A stretch of DNA of 64,000 bases, from assembly GCF_051014445.1 (NCBI RefSeq), contig NC_135143.1, forward strand, positions 7,688,001-7,752,000. The letters are read 5' to 3'. Below are positions 12,105-23,800 of the stretch, piece by piece. Positions within the stretch are counted from its first letter, which is position 1, and each line of letters begins with the position of its first letter. A model generated the notes under the pieces. That model did not search any database. It saw only the letters and a list, made by a program, of their open reading frames with translations, and had not been told where the DNA came from. The stretch is from Colletes latitarsis (lineage: Eukaryota; Arthropoda; Insecta; Hymenoptera; Colletidae). Position numbers and translations under genes: made by a program.

Positions 12105-12127
12105 GGGGGGGGGGGGGGGGGGGGGGG
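12105..12127. repeat. Poly-G run of 23
   Basis: An uninterrupted run of 23 G lies within the T3 element. The matching place in the sister copy near 43,720 has only short C/G blocks, so the run expanded after the copies separated. Its length may be unreliable in a draft assembly. Confidence 0.9.
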
Positions 12128-12280
12128 TAAGTCGAGGGGAGGAATTCATATTTATGTATAATTCATTACGGAATTAAAAACCAACATATGTTATTAAAAA
12201 ATAATATTCAAGTTTTTTATATATATAGCAACAAAATTCTAAATGAGTCAAATTGGCTCAGTCCGTAAATCTAGTGTTAA

Positions 12281-15200
12281 AGGGCAGAACGCTTTGACGC
12301 GGTCCAAAATAAGACATGTTATAAATAATCTCAGAAATGAAAATAAACATTTGCCTGATACAAGCTTTTGTGTTTCAATTTACAATAATATGAGCAATAG
12401 AAAACAGTGATAATTTTTCTAAAAATGATCCTTGTTGTGTTTGCGTACACGATTCCAACCAAACCGGGATCTTAAGACTTCAAATTACTATTTTAGATAT
12501 AAAGAAAAAAATCGATTTGTTTTAAATTTCAAAGCGTTCTGCCCCCTGAAGAGATAGGAACTATCTCTGAAAATAAAAATCCTACCAAAAAGACTGGACC
12601 ACAATAGACAATCCCACTTACTTTGAAATATGTATAAACACGTAGATACCAGAAGGCAAATACAAGTAAACAATAATTAAAAATTAATGTACATAAACGA
12701 TTTGTTGTTTTCTTAAAATAAACAGATAGCTTACTCATAGTGTATGTTTAACAACTACTTTTCTTAAACACAGTAGATAAACAGAAAATTAACTATCGCA
12801 CGAATGTTTGTTTAGGTAATTCATAGAATATTATACGTTTCATTTCTAAACAGCACTAATTCTAAGTTAGTAACTGATAACTGTCTAAACATTGTTTTTC
12901 GAAATAAAAAGCATAAAAAAATCTTTGTTCTTGTTAACCTCCAGATTCTTGTCACTGCCTGCGCGTGCCAATAGTTTTGTAATTTATTGTGAAAAATCTG
13001 CTATGCGTGAAGATAAAAATGATAATATAGGAAAAAATGTAAATATATGTTTCTCGCAGCCCACGGAAAGAAAAGAAGAGCAACAGACACGAAGAGATAC
13101 GTGTAACCTCGAAATAATGCTAAGGATTCATGGAAATGAATGCAATCCACCTTCAATGTTTTTCGATATAGTATCCGCGATCCTTGACTCAATGAAAGCG
13201 ACCCACGATCGCAGCCATTGCTCAATATCTCGTGCCAGCATCGATGTGTATGATTATTAAAAATAAATCAGCAACAAATCGAACTCGCAAGTAACGATAT
13301 TATCGTTAACGCGCTTCTGGAAACGAAGGAAGTGACCAATTAAAATTATTACAGGAACCGGATGTGCAAACTGTAGTTGCTATAAACCATTAAAATTAAG
13401 GTTAAAGTAATAACGATAACACTGCATCAATGAGTCACCTGGCTTAACGATCGTAATCATCGTTTACTGCTATTAATTACATTTACGCTAGAAGAAATAC
13501 ACGAAGGAATAATTTTTTTTTGTCATCTTTATCCACAACCTATTTTCGTACACATAAAAGTCAACCATAAAACAATTGCAAGGTTAAAAATGATTAATTT
13601 TCTTTTAAGAATTTTTATACTCACGTTGTTGTAAGTAGCAATTATCGTTGCATCGCAACCTACTATTAAACAATTGATTTAAATTACCTTCATTTTGTTC
13701 TTCACTGATATTCATTGTTATCGGAATTACGTCACGTTTTAAATTTTCACACGATAATTAATAAATTCGTTATAACATTCAGAAATAATTCTGTTACTGT
13801 TATTTTTCAACATAAAATTTTTCCAAGAATAAAACATATATGTATCCCCTGATCGTTCTCTAATCTTCGTTTAATTACATTATCAAAAGCTTTGGCCTTT
13901 TTTATTCAAGGTTATAGAAATTTCAACGACTGTACTTGTTAACCCCATCTTGCGATTTACTATTCCTTTTTTTTGACTCTTGGACAACCAAATTCATCCA
14001 AGGAACGAAACACGTTTGAACGTGAATGCTATTATTAATTAAACAATCTCGAAGTAAGTAATTCAAAAGTCTTGAGAGGAGTATTTGAAAACAATCACAT
14101 ACGGCACAAAAGCACGATTATGCGTGCGAAACAACCCCCCACCCTCGCAAGAGTGTAGGTCCGATCCAAGTTTCGTTAAAAGGCGCATGAAGAGAAGAGC
14201 GGTTTATTTTTATTTTTGTCTGGCGAACGTTAAATGAAAATGGGTCGAGGCGTCTGCGCTCATTTGCACTCCTTCTTTTGCTTCTTTGTCAATGCGATGT
14301 CGCTACGAAAGGCACGATATTTCTCCGTGCATATAGCTCTAGGTGCTGTCAATGATAGCGTTATCAATACAACGAATCTAACCACAGAAGCATTAACGTG
14401 AAAAGTGCACAGAACGTTTAAAATACAAAAATACAAAACATTAATATTAAGCTGTTACAGACGAAACAATCAAATTCATATTGAAACTTTTAATGATTAT
14501 AGTTTCACTGGAAATATTATTCATTGACCAAATAAACAAACTAATGATATTTCTTGTTTTAGTCCTTCAAAATATTTTAACGTTTATATTTTATATACTT
14601 TATTATTTTTTTTTTTTTATATGTTTCTGATTTTGCTTTGTTTTCCTTTTCTTTACATAAAACATTTTTTCATTATTTTACTATAAAGTATTCTTTTTAT
14701 ATAAACAGAGAAGGTAATTCAAGTATGCTTTCAAAGCTTATGAAACTTCCATTGCAATTGTCCTCGGAGAACACTTACTTTTTAAAACAAATCTCTTCGT
14801 CCAAAGAATAGAATTACAATCGAAATATATTAATACACTTGTCGAGGCAATAAATATTTGTTTATTGTTGTAGATAGAGCCTAATTCATAAATATTCCTT
14901 TTTCTTTAAATCGTACTGCAAAATTTAAGTCCCTTTTGACGCTAATAAAAGCCAATCGAAACGTGCACTTATATCACGATTACATAAAATTTAAGCCGTT
15001 TTTACCAATATTTCAAAAAAAACGAAAACAGACGACTGTTTAAATTTAAATGATATAATGAAATATTTCACAAAGAACAAATAAAAATTTAACCGTTCGA
15101 TAAAACGAACATCATAAATAAATATATTTAATTCGTTATCTATTATTCAAATAACATTTTTCCTGTCCCTGCTGTCGAGTACTTATATAATAAATAAATA

Positions 15201-15982
15201 AAAATATCATTCTGCTAATTTTTATTCTTATCGTTGGTACTTTAATTATTGACCATCGATAGCGTCTCCTTGCACCTCGTCTTATTCTATTTTCGTTTCC
15301 GTTGTTTCTTTCCTCGCCAGCAGTCGCGCGCAATTATCCACGTGCACCGTTCGCCGTGTGACCAATTAATAAGAAAGTGTTCTCGATACTTTTCGATGCT
15401 GTCGCGTAACGAGCAAGAAGTCCGCGAAAGCAAAAAGAACAAGTTTCCCGAGATGCTTCGTATTTGGAGATCGGATTCGTTAATATTCGCAACGTAGCGA
15501 AGGGGAACCGAGTCGAGACGCTTCTTAGTGGGCCAGGGCTTCGCAAAATTCGTTGGCCTTCGTCGGTTGAGTGTCAAGAAAGAAGGGACAGAACCGAAGA
15601 CGGAGGCAGGCGAGGCCAAATACAAGGAAAAAGACAAAAAAAAAGAGAGAGAGAAAACGGGAGTGGAGGGCCAGCGGCGAAGAAAGGGACGGAGAGAGAG
15701 AGAACAAAAGGGACGGAAGATCTCCTTAAGAGAAATGCGTGGGAATTGAACCATGTGGTCCGAGGACTGGTTCGCGAAATATCGCATTGCGAAAGTACGC
15801 GCATACCCGTTAACGACCATCCACTGCGCGATGAATCGTGCACGTGAACGACTGGACCCCGACTATAGTAAACGTTGCGTGCACGTTTATTTTCAACGAG
15901 CACAAAGGTTCGATTAAATTTTACAAATTACCCTCGTACGTTTATAACGTCCAATTAACGTGTAAGCCGAAGCATTTTTATA
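12281..15982. other. No gene supported; long AT-rich stretch
   Basis: A 122-codon plus-strand frame at 12,892-13,260 has no recognisable motif and reads like translated non-coding DNA. From about 15,300 to 15,860 the DNA is GC- and purine-richer (runs such as gagagagagaacaaaa) with overlapping long frames on both strands, none with a recognisable domain. I see no RNA gene or repeat boundary. Confidence 0.45.
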
Positions 15983-16347
15983 CAGGATGTTCGGCCACCT
16001 CTGGGAAAAATTTTAATGGCAGATTCTAGAGGCCAAAATAAGACGAAAATCAATAATACCAATTTGTTGATCGAGGCTTCGTTAAAAAGTTATTAACGTG
16101 TAAAGCTCCGTCTGTAGAACGGCAAACTGCGTACACGCGATAGTGGTTCTCACTCACAAGACTGTAAGGCTGTCGTTCTCATGCTGAGTGAAAACCACTA
16201 TCGGGTGCACGCAGCTGTTCGCAGATTGCCGTTCTACAGGCGGAACTTTAAACGTTAATAACTTTTTAACGAAGCCTCGATCAACAAATTGGTATTCTTG
16301 ATTTTCGTCTTATTTTGGCCCCTAGAATCTACCATTAAAATTTCTCT
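15983..16347. mobile_element. Short palindromic CAGGG-family element, copy D
   Basis: The left tip is intact (CAGGATGTTCGGCCACC after TATA). The right end stops short, lacking the terminal GGCCGAACACCCTG. The usual interior is replaced by a GC-rich core (about 16,110-16,248) whose halves are inverted repeats: gtagaacggcaaactgcg on the left pairs with cagattgccgttctac on the right, and tagtggttctcactca with gagtgaaaaccacta. Almost the whole element can fold into one hairpin. Copy K shares this core. Confidence 0.8.
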
Positions 16348-18245
16348 AAATATGATACATATGAAATCTTAAATCTTAAATATTTTTATATTCGATATGT
16401 TTATACAGCCAAAGTGATTTTATATTCGTAAAAGAATGAAGACTAGATAGGTGATATTAGAAAATAATTTAATAATATATGATTCTGGAAATTGAAAACC
16501 GGAACTGTGGACGACGACGTTTCGTTTGAACGGCGCGGTAGCAAACGCGTTAACCTAGAGTACGCGACAAGAAGTAGCATAAAGCCTTGAGAAAAATGGG
16601 TCTCCAAAGATGTTCACCGGGCAACTTCAATGAAATAATAACAGTAATCAGCTGATATTCGCAGCGTCGGAGGATCAAACCGAATAAGGGCAAACTAAAG
16701 CGGTCAGTGCCGCACGGTTGGACTACGGCGAGACAAATGATTAAAGCACCGACATGACTAGGCATACGTGGTCGATCGTTGGCGGGTCTAGTTTAACGGC
16801 GTGGGATCGGACGTCGACTTTCACATGCTAAAATTAGTCGAACAACGCCGCGCGACAATTCGTAAAAGCCGCCGCCATCGGCGTTGCGTAATATTTCTGG
16901 TACGTTCGCGCGTGTACGATTGAGCTTCATTGGCGAATTCACCTTGCCAAAGAGAAACAGGTTACCGTTTCCGGTCCACGGGTTAACCTTAGTAGGAGCG
17001 ACATCCTGTTAAGGACGCGTCGCTTGGCCACTAACATGACCGTACGCTGTGAAAACGTGCAACCATGAAATAATTAATTCGATCCGTAACTGTTCCGTAA
17101 CGTTTAACGAGATCGGTATAATTCTACGATAGGCAAAAATCGAGACCGAGTTTTTCCTTAGGAAACGATATGAAAAGCGGGGGAAAACTTCCTTTTTTGA
17201 TTCGCTTACACGGATAACTTCGTCGAACGTCGTACATCATGAATGTTTTAATACAGAAGCGAGCAAAATTTTATTTGAACGATAAATAATAGACCACGAC
17301 GTATAAAACTGTGCTCGAATAATTTTGGTAAGTAATGAACGATGGAATTTTTACCTGGATAAGAATTTTGCCCACTTTCGTTTCAACGTCATTTTTAGTG
17401 TAACGAATGAATGGATAACTAAGACAGAATGTCTCATTTTAGAAAAATCCATGAATCGATATCGATTGTCGTGCAAAAAGTGCGGCATAAGAATAACTTT
17501 TTGTACGCACAGCACGTTTTGCACTCGTTCCACGTGATACATCTTGGAATTTTAGAACGACGGTTTCGCGTGATCGAGTAGAAAAGTGTTGCACGGGACG
17601 AAAATAATATACAAATCAATCGTAAATTAGGATTATATTACATTGTACGGGATAACGGGAATTTCTTTCGTAAATTAAATGCAACATTCTTCTTTCTCTG
17701 TACGTGCAAATGATTACTAAACGGATACTGTTTGTATTCGTTGAACAAATTAATCCTTTGAATTTAGTGTTTAACAAATTAAATCGAGAGATCCCAGATG
17801 CATTAAACATATATTTATAGTCGATTGGTACACTGAATTCGAAGGATCAATCGAATAACGTGATATGATGGATGCGAAAAAGAGAATGATAATCAAGCTC
17901 ATGTATTTAATTCTTCCTCCAGCACAGGTAATTTATTGGAGGAAGCGCTACAGATGCATCGCTTTTCACCAAGAAGCGTCTAAAAGCTCATACGCAGAAT
18001 AATATGTATGTATTTCGTTCCGAACGATGTTTAAGAAAAAGTTCCGTGTTCCTTCATGGTACAAAACAAAAACCCTAATTGTGTTCCCATTGGTTCGTCA
18101 TACATCATAGAGTTCCATTTCGATGAATGTTTCATGTCACAGGAATATGTCTACGTTTCATGCCAAAAACGTTTCGTTCGCGAAACTTCAAATTTCAAGC
18201 ACGGATGACTAGATTTGTATGTACAGGTGATTCCGTAAATAAATA
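16348..18245. other. No gene seen; probable crp intron
   Basis: From 16,500 to 17,240 the DNA is CpG-richer. An AP-4-type palindrome (taatcagctgat) lies at 16,646-16,657. I looked on the minus strand for the next TFAP4 exon (expected to continue with helix 2 and the leucine zipper) and did not find it. Confidence 0.45.
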
Positions 18246-18500
18246 GTAGGTCGTCCCATAAGTTCGTGCGGAACTAACTAAAACTTATCCTTCTTAAGCT
18301 CATTTTTTACCAATTGGTCTATACAGTGAAATTCGTCGTTAAAAAAATACAAAATTTGCGAGATATTCGAGTAAATATGTTAAACGCGACGATAGAAAAG
18401 GGGTCAAACATTTTTGGTCACTCTGCTAAATTTCTTGAGTATTTTTTTTTTTTAAATTACAAATTTTACCCTTTGGTATGAAATTAGAGGACGACCTAAT
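18246..18500. mobile_element. Possible mariner-like remnant next to the crp exon
   Basis: The segment begins with TAGGTCGTCCCATAAGTTCG and ends with the inverted tip GACGACCTAA. The beginning resembles mariner-type ends of insects as I remember them. Only about 10 bp of inverted repeat are clear and no transposase is visible. It ends only 21 bp from the crp splice donor. Confidence 0.4.
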
Positions 18501-18527
18501 AGTTACGGTTTGCTTAGACAGACTTAC

Positions 18528-18852
18528 CTTGGACAGTTTCTCGCCTTCGTGATGGGGCAGCAACGTTCTAAGCGACTGGAAACCGGCGTTAATACTTTGC
18601 ATCCGACGTCGTTCGTTACTGTTGGCGATTTCTCGCCGCATTCTCTTCTCTTGCTCCATGTGGCTTCGCGGCGTAACGCAAGCAACGTTGCTGGTACTGT
18701 TGCCGTTGCTCAGAGCAACGTTCTGACCAGCAACACGGCGAGATATTGCGCCGTTGCTCTTCGATTGCAGTTGCTGTTGCTCTTGCGAATCAGCAACCTC
18801 GGCGACCGTCACGCTCGTGGTCACCGAGCTCTCCTCTACGTTTCCGATGATT
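18528..18852 (-). CDS. TFAP4/cropped bHLH-ZIP factor, basic and helix-1 exon
   Basis: This exon encodes 108 full codons plus one leading base. It is bounded by an acceptor (tctgttgcag just above 18,852) and a donor (AAG then GTAAGT at 18,527-18,522). The first part is low-complexity and Gln/Ser-rich. The last 40 or so residues contain RREIANSNERRRMQSINAGF followed by QSLRTLLPH and GEKLSK, the basic region and helix 1 of transcription factor AP-4 (TFAP4; Drosophila cropped). The Glu of the NERRR motif is the one that reads the CA of an E-box. Vertebrate TFAP4 binds CAGCTG as a homodimer in the nucleus. The exon stops in phase 0 just before helix 2; helix 2 and the zipper must lie in later exons, not visible here. 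The upstream exon may be the one at 55,260-55,342, which fits in phase. Confidence 0.92.
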
Positions 18853-21178
18853 CTGCAACAGAAATTAATACCATTTAGCATCTGTAACAATATTATCTTT
18901 TAGCATTTCTCAACAATATTCGTCAAATTTAGTCCATTTTAATAGAGAGATAGCAACGTTGTGACGATACCTCCAGCACTCGTCAGCAGAGGGCCACGCT
19001 TTCTCACGAGTACTCGACCAACCACTGACTGTCATGGCGTCTAAAGCAGACTCAGTTCGAAACGTTCCCCTCGCGTTTTCTTTTCTTTCCTCTAGAATAA
19101 TTCTAGACATTACACTTGCCTCCTTTTATAAAGAACTTAAATATTACCCCTATGATGATAGAACATTATAATGTGGTTTGAATATAAATTTCGAAAAATA
19201 TACAGAAGATTTTTAACGACTTAAAATTCGTATCATCGTCTGTCTGGGTATTGTACGATTCAGGGGCAGGAAAACTCCCGAATTCTATAGTTATAGTATA
19301 GTTACTTGGCCTTAGTAAAATTTAGAAAACCTTCCACCCTGCTTCTCAATAGCGTTTAATCTGTCGTAAATTCACAAACCTACGGGTTTCCAGGTGTTCC
19401 GAAATAACAACGCGTGCACAGAATTTCTGCTTTGCATACCTGGAGGCATGCCCCATTGACTAGACCATACGCAAACACGGACAATCGTCCCCAAAAATCC
19501 CTATTGATGTTCTCACGCCCATGGTACTACCTGCTCAAGGAACACCTTTAGAGGGAGAAATTGGAACTAGGGTTGAGACCAACGCGGTTTCTAACTGGAT
19601 ATATGTATCTCGAACTTTACTGATCGAACTATTGCATTCCGTAACCGAGCTCATCAAACTACTTGAACTTCAGCAAATTTCCAGTCACTCAACCAACCCA
19701 ATCCTCGTATTCAATTTATCTTCAAACTTGACGAAATTTCGAGAGATTGAAAACCCAATGCAGAATCTACTGAAACTTCCAAACAGTACTGGTATTAGTT
19801 TTTAAGAACGTTCTGATGATCAAGATAAATTTAAATGTTAACATTGTTTTACATATTTCATTTATGTGCAATTCGAACCAAATTTCTAACTAAAATTAAT
19901 TCTATAAAGTTTTAATATATTTCTACCTTTTAAAATTGTTTAAATAAATATTATAGTTACTCGTATCTTTTGTAAAAAATTTCCTTTTATGTTTTCGATG
20001 GTATTACAACTTCGATAATAAATCAATATACTTATGCTAATAATTTTCTGACTAACTGTGATCTAATTTTACCATATTTCGAACAGATTTGAAAACTAGA
20101 ATAGTAAATAAAATAAATAAATAAAATATGATAAAACGAAATAAACATCGCGTCAATTTAAAGCGAATACCGAAATTATTTTCACTCTGGGGGGAAAAAA
20201 AGGAAAACAAAGGGAAGAACGTGGACGTATAATTTTCAATATATTCAAACGCAGGCGGGTCAAGAAATCTGTCATTGCCAGAGCAATACGGCGGCAGCAA
20301 TTCATTTGATAGCCACGCAACAAACGCCGGTTGCAGTCTCTTGAAAAGCATTTTGGCGCGACTGCCGAAGAGATCCCGAAAATCAAAGAGACGAGATGGA
20401 AGAGGACACTGACGAGCGCGTATCTCTCTATTCGCGCCCCCATATGACGTCTACCACGTTTCGTCGGGTTTTGCGGACGGCTCTGAATATTTGATTTACA
20501 ACCAGATACGAGAGAGTAAAAACCAACGCGGATGGAAATATAAAAACGCCTGTCTGTCTGGGTCCAAGGGCTTTTAAGGAAATTGAAAGCGTCGAGCTGT
20601 TTGTTTCGCGAATCTACCAGCGTGGCCACGACTTATCGGCAGTTAAATTCGCGGTCAATGAAGCAGGACGATATTGTTGTTCTGTGGTCACCGCCACAAA
20701 GGCTGCACACCGCAATTCCACATAAAATTATCCCGTTTCTTACACCCAATGTTCATATTCAATATTTTCATTTCCATATTTCATTTCCATGTTTTCCGTA
20801 ATAAACTTATTAGTCGACTGACATACAAATAAATATTTAATTTCGTAGTGAATTTATTAAGGTTTGAAAATGTATTGTAAATTTACTAGAAAAATATTTA
20901 TAATAATACGTTAAGAAGAATTTAATTTTGTCCTAGTAAAGGACATGTATTAAACTGGAGGAATGTTTAAAACGATTGATATTGTAAAAGCCCACAAAAG
21001 GAACACATTTACAATCGAATTTTGTGGTATTTTTTACGTAACAGTGTAGTAGTAAATTTTGCACAACGATCTTATAAAAATTGCATGGTATTTGTACATG
21101 CAACAATTACAAGAATTTATAGAAAGGTCAAGAAACAATTCAAATAAGCTTACTGTAATCTAAATAATATTTAATATA
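18853..21178. other. Probable crp intron; no gene seen
   Basis: A 66-codon minus frame (18,910-19,110) next to the TFAP4 exon is not bounded by convincing splice signals and shows no known motif. Other frames near 19,521-19,805 and 20,153-20,629 are likewise unsupported. The section 20,280-20,700 is somewhat GC-richer. Confidence 0.45.
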
Positions 21179-22364
21179 AAGGGTGTTCGGCCACCCCTAG
21201 GGAAAATTTTAATGGGGGATTCTAGAGGTCAAAATAAGACGAAAATCAAGAATACCAATTTGTTGATAAAGGCTTCGTTAAACAGTTATTAACATTTAAA
21301 ATTCCGACAGTACTGAATTTTTTTCTCGAAAATGCGCAAGATTTCGGGGGTACGTCTATTCACCATAAATTATTGTAATTAACCCCCGCAACCGAAAATA
21401 ATTTCTCCAAAACGATTTGAAATTTTTTTTTTCCGTCGGAAAAATTTCACACCTTCTCGAATTTTTTTCTAGAAAATGGGTAGAATTTCGGGGGTATGTC
21501 TATTCACCAAAAATGATTGTAATTGACTCCCACAACCGAAAATAATTTTTTCAGAATTAATTAAAAATTTTTTTTTTCGTCAAAAAATTTAGGCACCTAC
21601 CCCCCCTGTCGATTTTTCTTAAAAATTACTTTTTCATTTTTAGTAATTTTGTTTAACGCCCTACAGAAGACTTGTGTAATACTTTTTTGTAGGTACCCAT
21701 GAGGTCTACTTCAGAAAAAAGTTTCATTGAAATACATTCACAATTGTAGGAGTTATGGCTGTTTGAAAATTGGACCATTTTTATGGGGTTTTTCTCATTT
21801 TGCGGGGTCAAGAACCAACTTTTCGAATATTTTTGCGATTTGTACATATTCTCCACCAAAATACGCGTAGTTTGCTTTTTTAAATATTAAAATCGCCCAA
21901 TCTGTTCAGAAGTTATGACGTTTTAAAGATTCGCATGAAAATTCGGGCAGACATTCTGGCCAGAAATTGTATTTTCTGTAATGAATTTTTTTCTCAAAAC
22001 TGAGTAGGATTTCGGGGGTACGTATAATGACCAAAAATGCTTGCAATTGACCCCTGCAACTAAAAATAATTTTTCCAAGATGATTCGAAAGTCTTTTTTT
22101 TCACCCAAAAGCTTCAGCACTTACTCGTATTTTTTTCTCTAAAGTAGGTAGGATTTCGGAAGTATGTCTGTTCACCAAAAATGATTGTAACTGACCCCTG
22201 CAACCGAAAATAATTTTTCCAGAACGGTTTGAAATTTTTGAATTTAATTGTTAATAACTTTTTAACGAAGCCTCCACCAACAAATTGGTATTCTTGATTT
22301 TCGTCTTATTTTGGCCTCTAGAATCCTCTATTAAAATTTTTCTCAGGTGTGGCCGAACACCCTG
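21179..22364 (+). mobile_element. CAGGG-family transposon, copy E
   Basis: Full-length copy flanked by TATA on both sides. The first bases of the left tip are altered (AAGGGTGTTCGGCC); the right tip GGCCGAACACCCTG is intact. The central block carries a 68-codon minus-strand frame (21,653-21,859) of the same type as in copies A, C and L. Confidence 0.87.
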
Positions 22365-23313
22365 TATACATCTTAAAATATACATCGTGCGTGAAAAACA
22401 TAAACAATATGTTAAGATTAATGATAAAAGTTTTTTGTGGAATCAGGATAACAAACATCTTTTTTGCTCTCGCTTCAGTTCCTCAAATTTTTAACGAATA
22501 CTTTTTCCTTAACACGATTCTTATTTGTCTAATTTTATTTGAAATTGAAAGGTAAATCCAATGCTATGCAAATTTTGTAATTTCTAAGTAAATTACATGC
22601 ATACATATTATATATTATCTTTTAAATAGACAAAATCACACAATAGAAAATAACAATATTAAATTGCAAAAGTGTAAGTGCACGTATTGAATATAAATAT
22701 TATAATATAATTTTAAGATTTATGTAATCCTTTGATCATAAATTATAAATTGTTTGTAAATATCTAAAGCTCTACTATACATAAAAATAAGTATTTATAT
22801 TTAACTAATTTCTAATATCAATTGATATCAAGCCACGCACGATTTGTAAATCGTTTCGGTATGAGAATAAATCCATGGGATTATTCGGAAATAAAAGGAG
22901 ACGTGAGCAATCGAGAAAGATCAGCAATTCCGCAAAGTGGTGTATCATTATGGCGGCGGGCGTAATGAAGAGTTCAGAATCGACGATAAAACGAGTGTTT
23001 CGCTCTTGAAAAGAAAGAAAGGCGGGAAACGAGTAGCACTCGCACAGTAGGTAGGAAATATCTGGTAAAATTACACAGAACAGACAGACAGACGCAGAGG
23101 AGACGATAGGGAGAAAGAGAAAAGAGGGGAAAGATCGAGATGGCGGATGTGAGATGAGTCAGCAGGGAAAGACCATGACCTTGTGCCCTGCTCTCGGAAA
23201 CATTAATTCACTGCGTGCCGATAATAGAAACGGAACATGTTCGTGTATGTATATAATATACGATGTACACATTACGACGACGAGTCCTTACAATTCACCG
23301 TTTCCGTTAAATA
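22365..23313. other. No gene seen; spacer
   Basis: AT-rich to about 22,860, then CpG- and purine-richer to about 23,240, including a short gacagacagacg run near 23,083. No exon is recognisable. Confidence 0.45.
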
Positions 23314-23800
23314 CTAATTTTGATCGAAGCAACCTTCGAGACAAAACGATAAGACTCCCTATTAATTTCTGAACTTTCATTCCATGCTCTACTTAAATGA
23401 AATTTAGTGTATATGTTATCTCTTTACCACAGACTTATTCGTATGTTTCTGTTGGTTAAATTATCAATCTTTTTTGAAAAAACATAAATATCATATAAGA
23501 CATGTATTTAAAAAATGAAATTTAATATGGAATCTAACTGTTTTTCTTGGTGTATCTTTTCTTGTTGGCATTATAAAACTTTCTAATTTTGATCGAAGCA
23601 ACCTTCCAGACAAAACAATAAGACTCCCTATTAATTTCTGAACTTTCATTCCATGATCTACTTAAATGAAATTTAGTGTATGTGTTATCTCTTAAATTAT
23701 CAATCTTTTTTGGAAAAACATAAATATCATATAAGACATGTATTTTAAAAATGAAACTTAATATAAAATTTTTTCCTTGTTGGTATTATAAAAGTTTATT
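23314..23800. repeat. Tandem duplication, unit about 269 bp, second copy shortened
   Basis: ctaattttgatcgaagcaac at 23,314 recurs at 23,583. The second copy carries at least two internal deletions, including a stretch after gtgttatctctt, and fades out near 23,800. Confidence 0.8.

Larger units (their letters stand above)
10307..12280 (-). mobile_element. TTAA-flanked piggyBac-type element, family T3, interrupted
   Basis: Left boundary: TTAA at 10,307-10,310 then CAGTAGATTGCCGG. Right boundary: CCGTAAATCTAGTG then TTAA at 12,277-12,280. The two tips are inverted repeats of each other. Much of the right part aligns (inverted) with the T3 copy at 43,565-44,136. A CAGGG-family element (10,337-11,520) is inserted 26 bp inside the left end; without it T3 is about 790 bp. 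The interior keeps the last 51 codons of a transposase-like protein (separate entry). This is a deleted derivative of a once-coding transposon. Confidence 0.75.

Noticed and set aside
12892..13260. 122-codon plus-strand frame starting MFFEIKSIKK
   Set aside because: No known motif, composition typical of translated AT-rich non-coding DNA, and a competing frame on the other strand.
15287..15903. Several frames of 60-177 codons on both strands
   Set aside because: They all follow from a purine-rich, GC-richer patch; the peptides are low-complexity and mutually overlapping.
18910..19110. 66-codon minus frame beside the TFAP4 exon as an additional crp exon
   Set aside because: No convincing acceptor/donor pair and no similarity to the region upstream of the TFAP4 basic domain.
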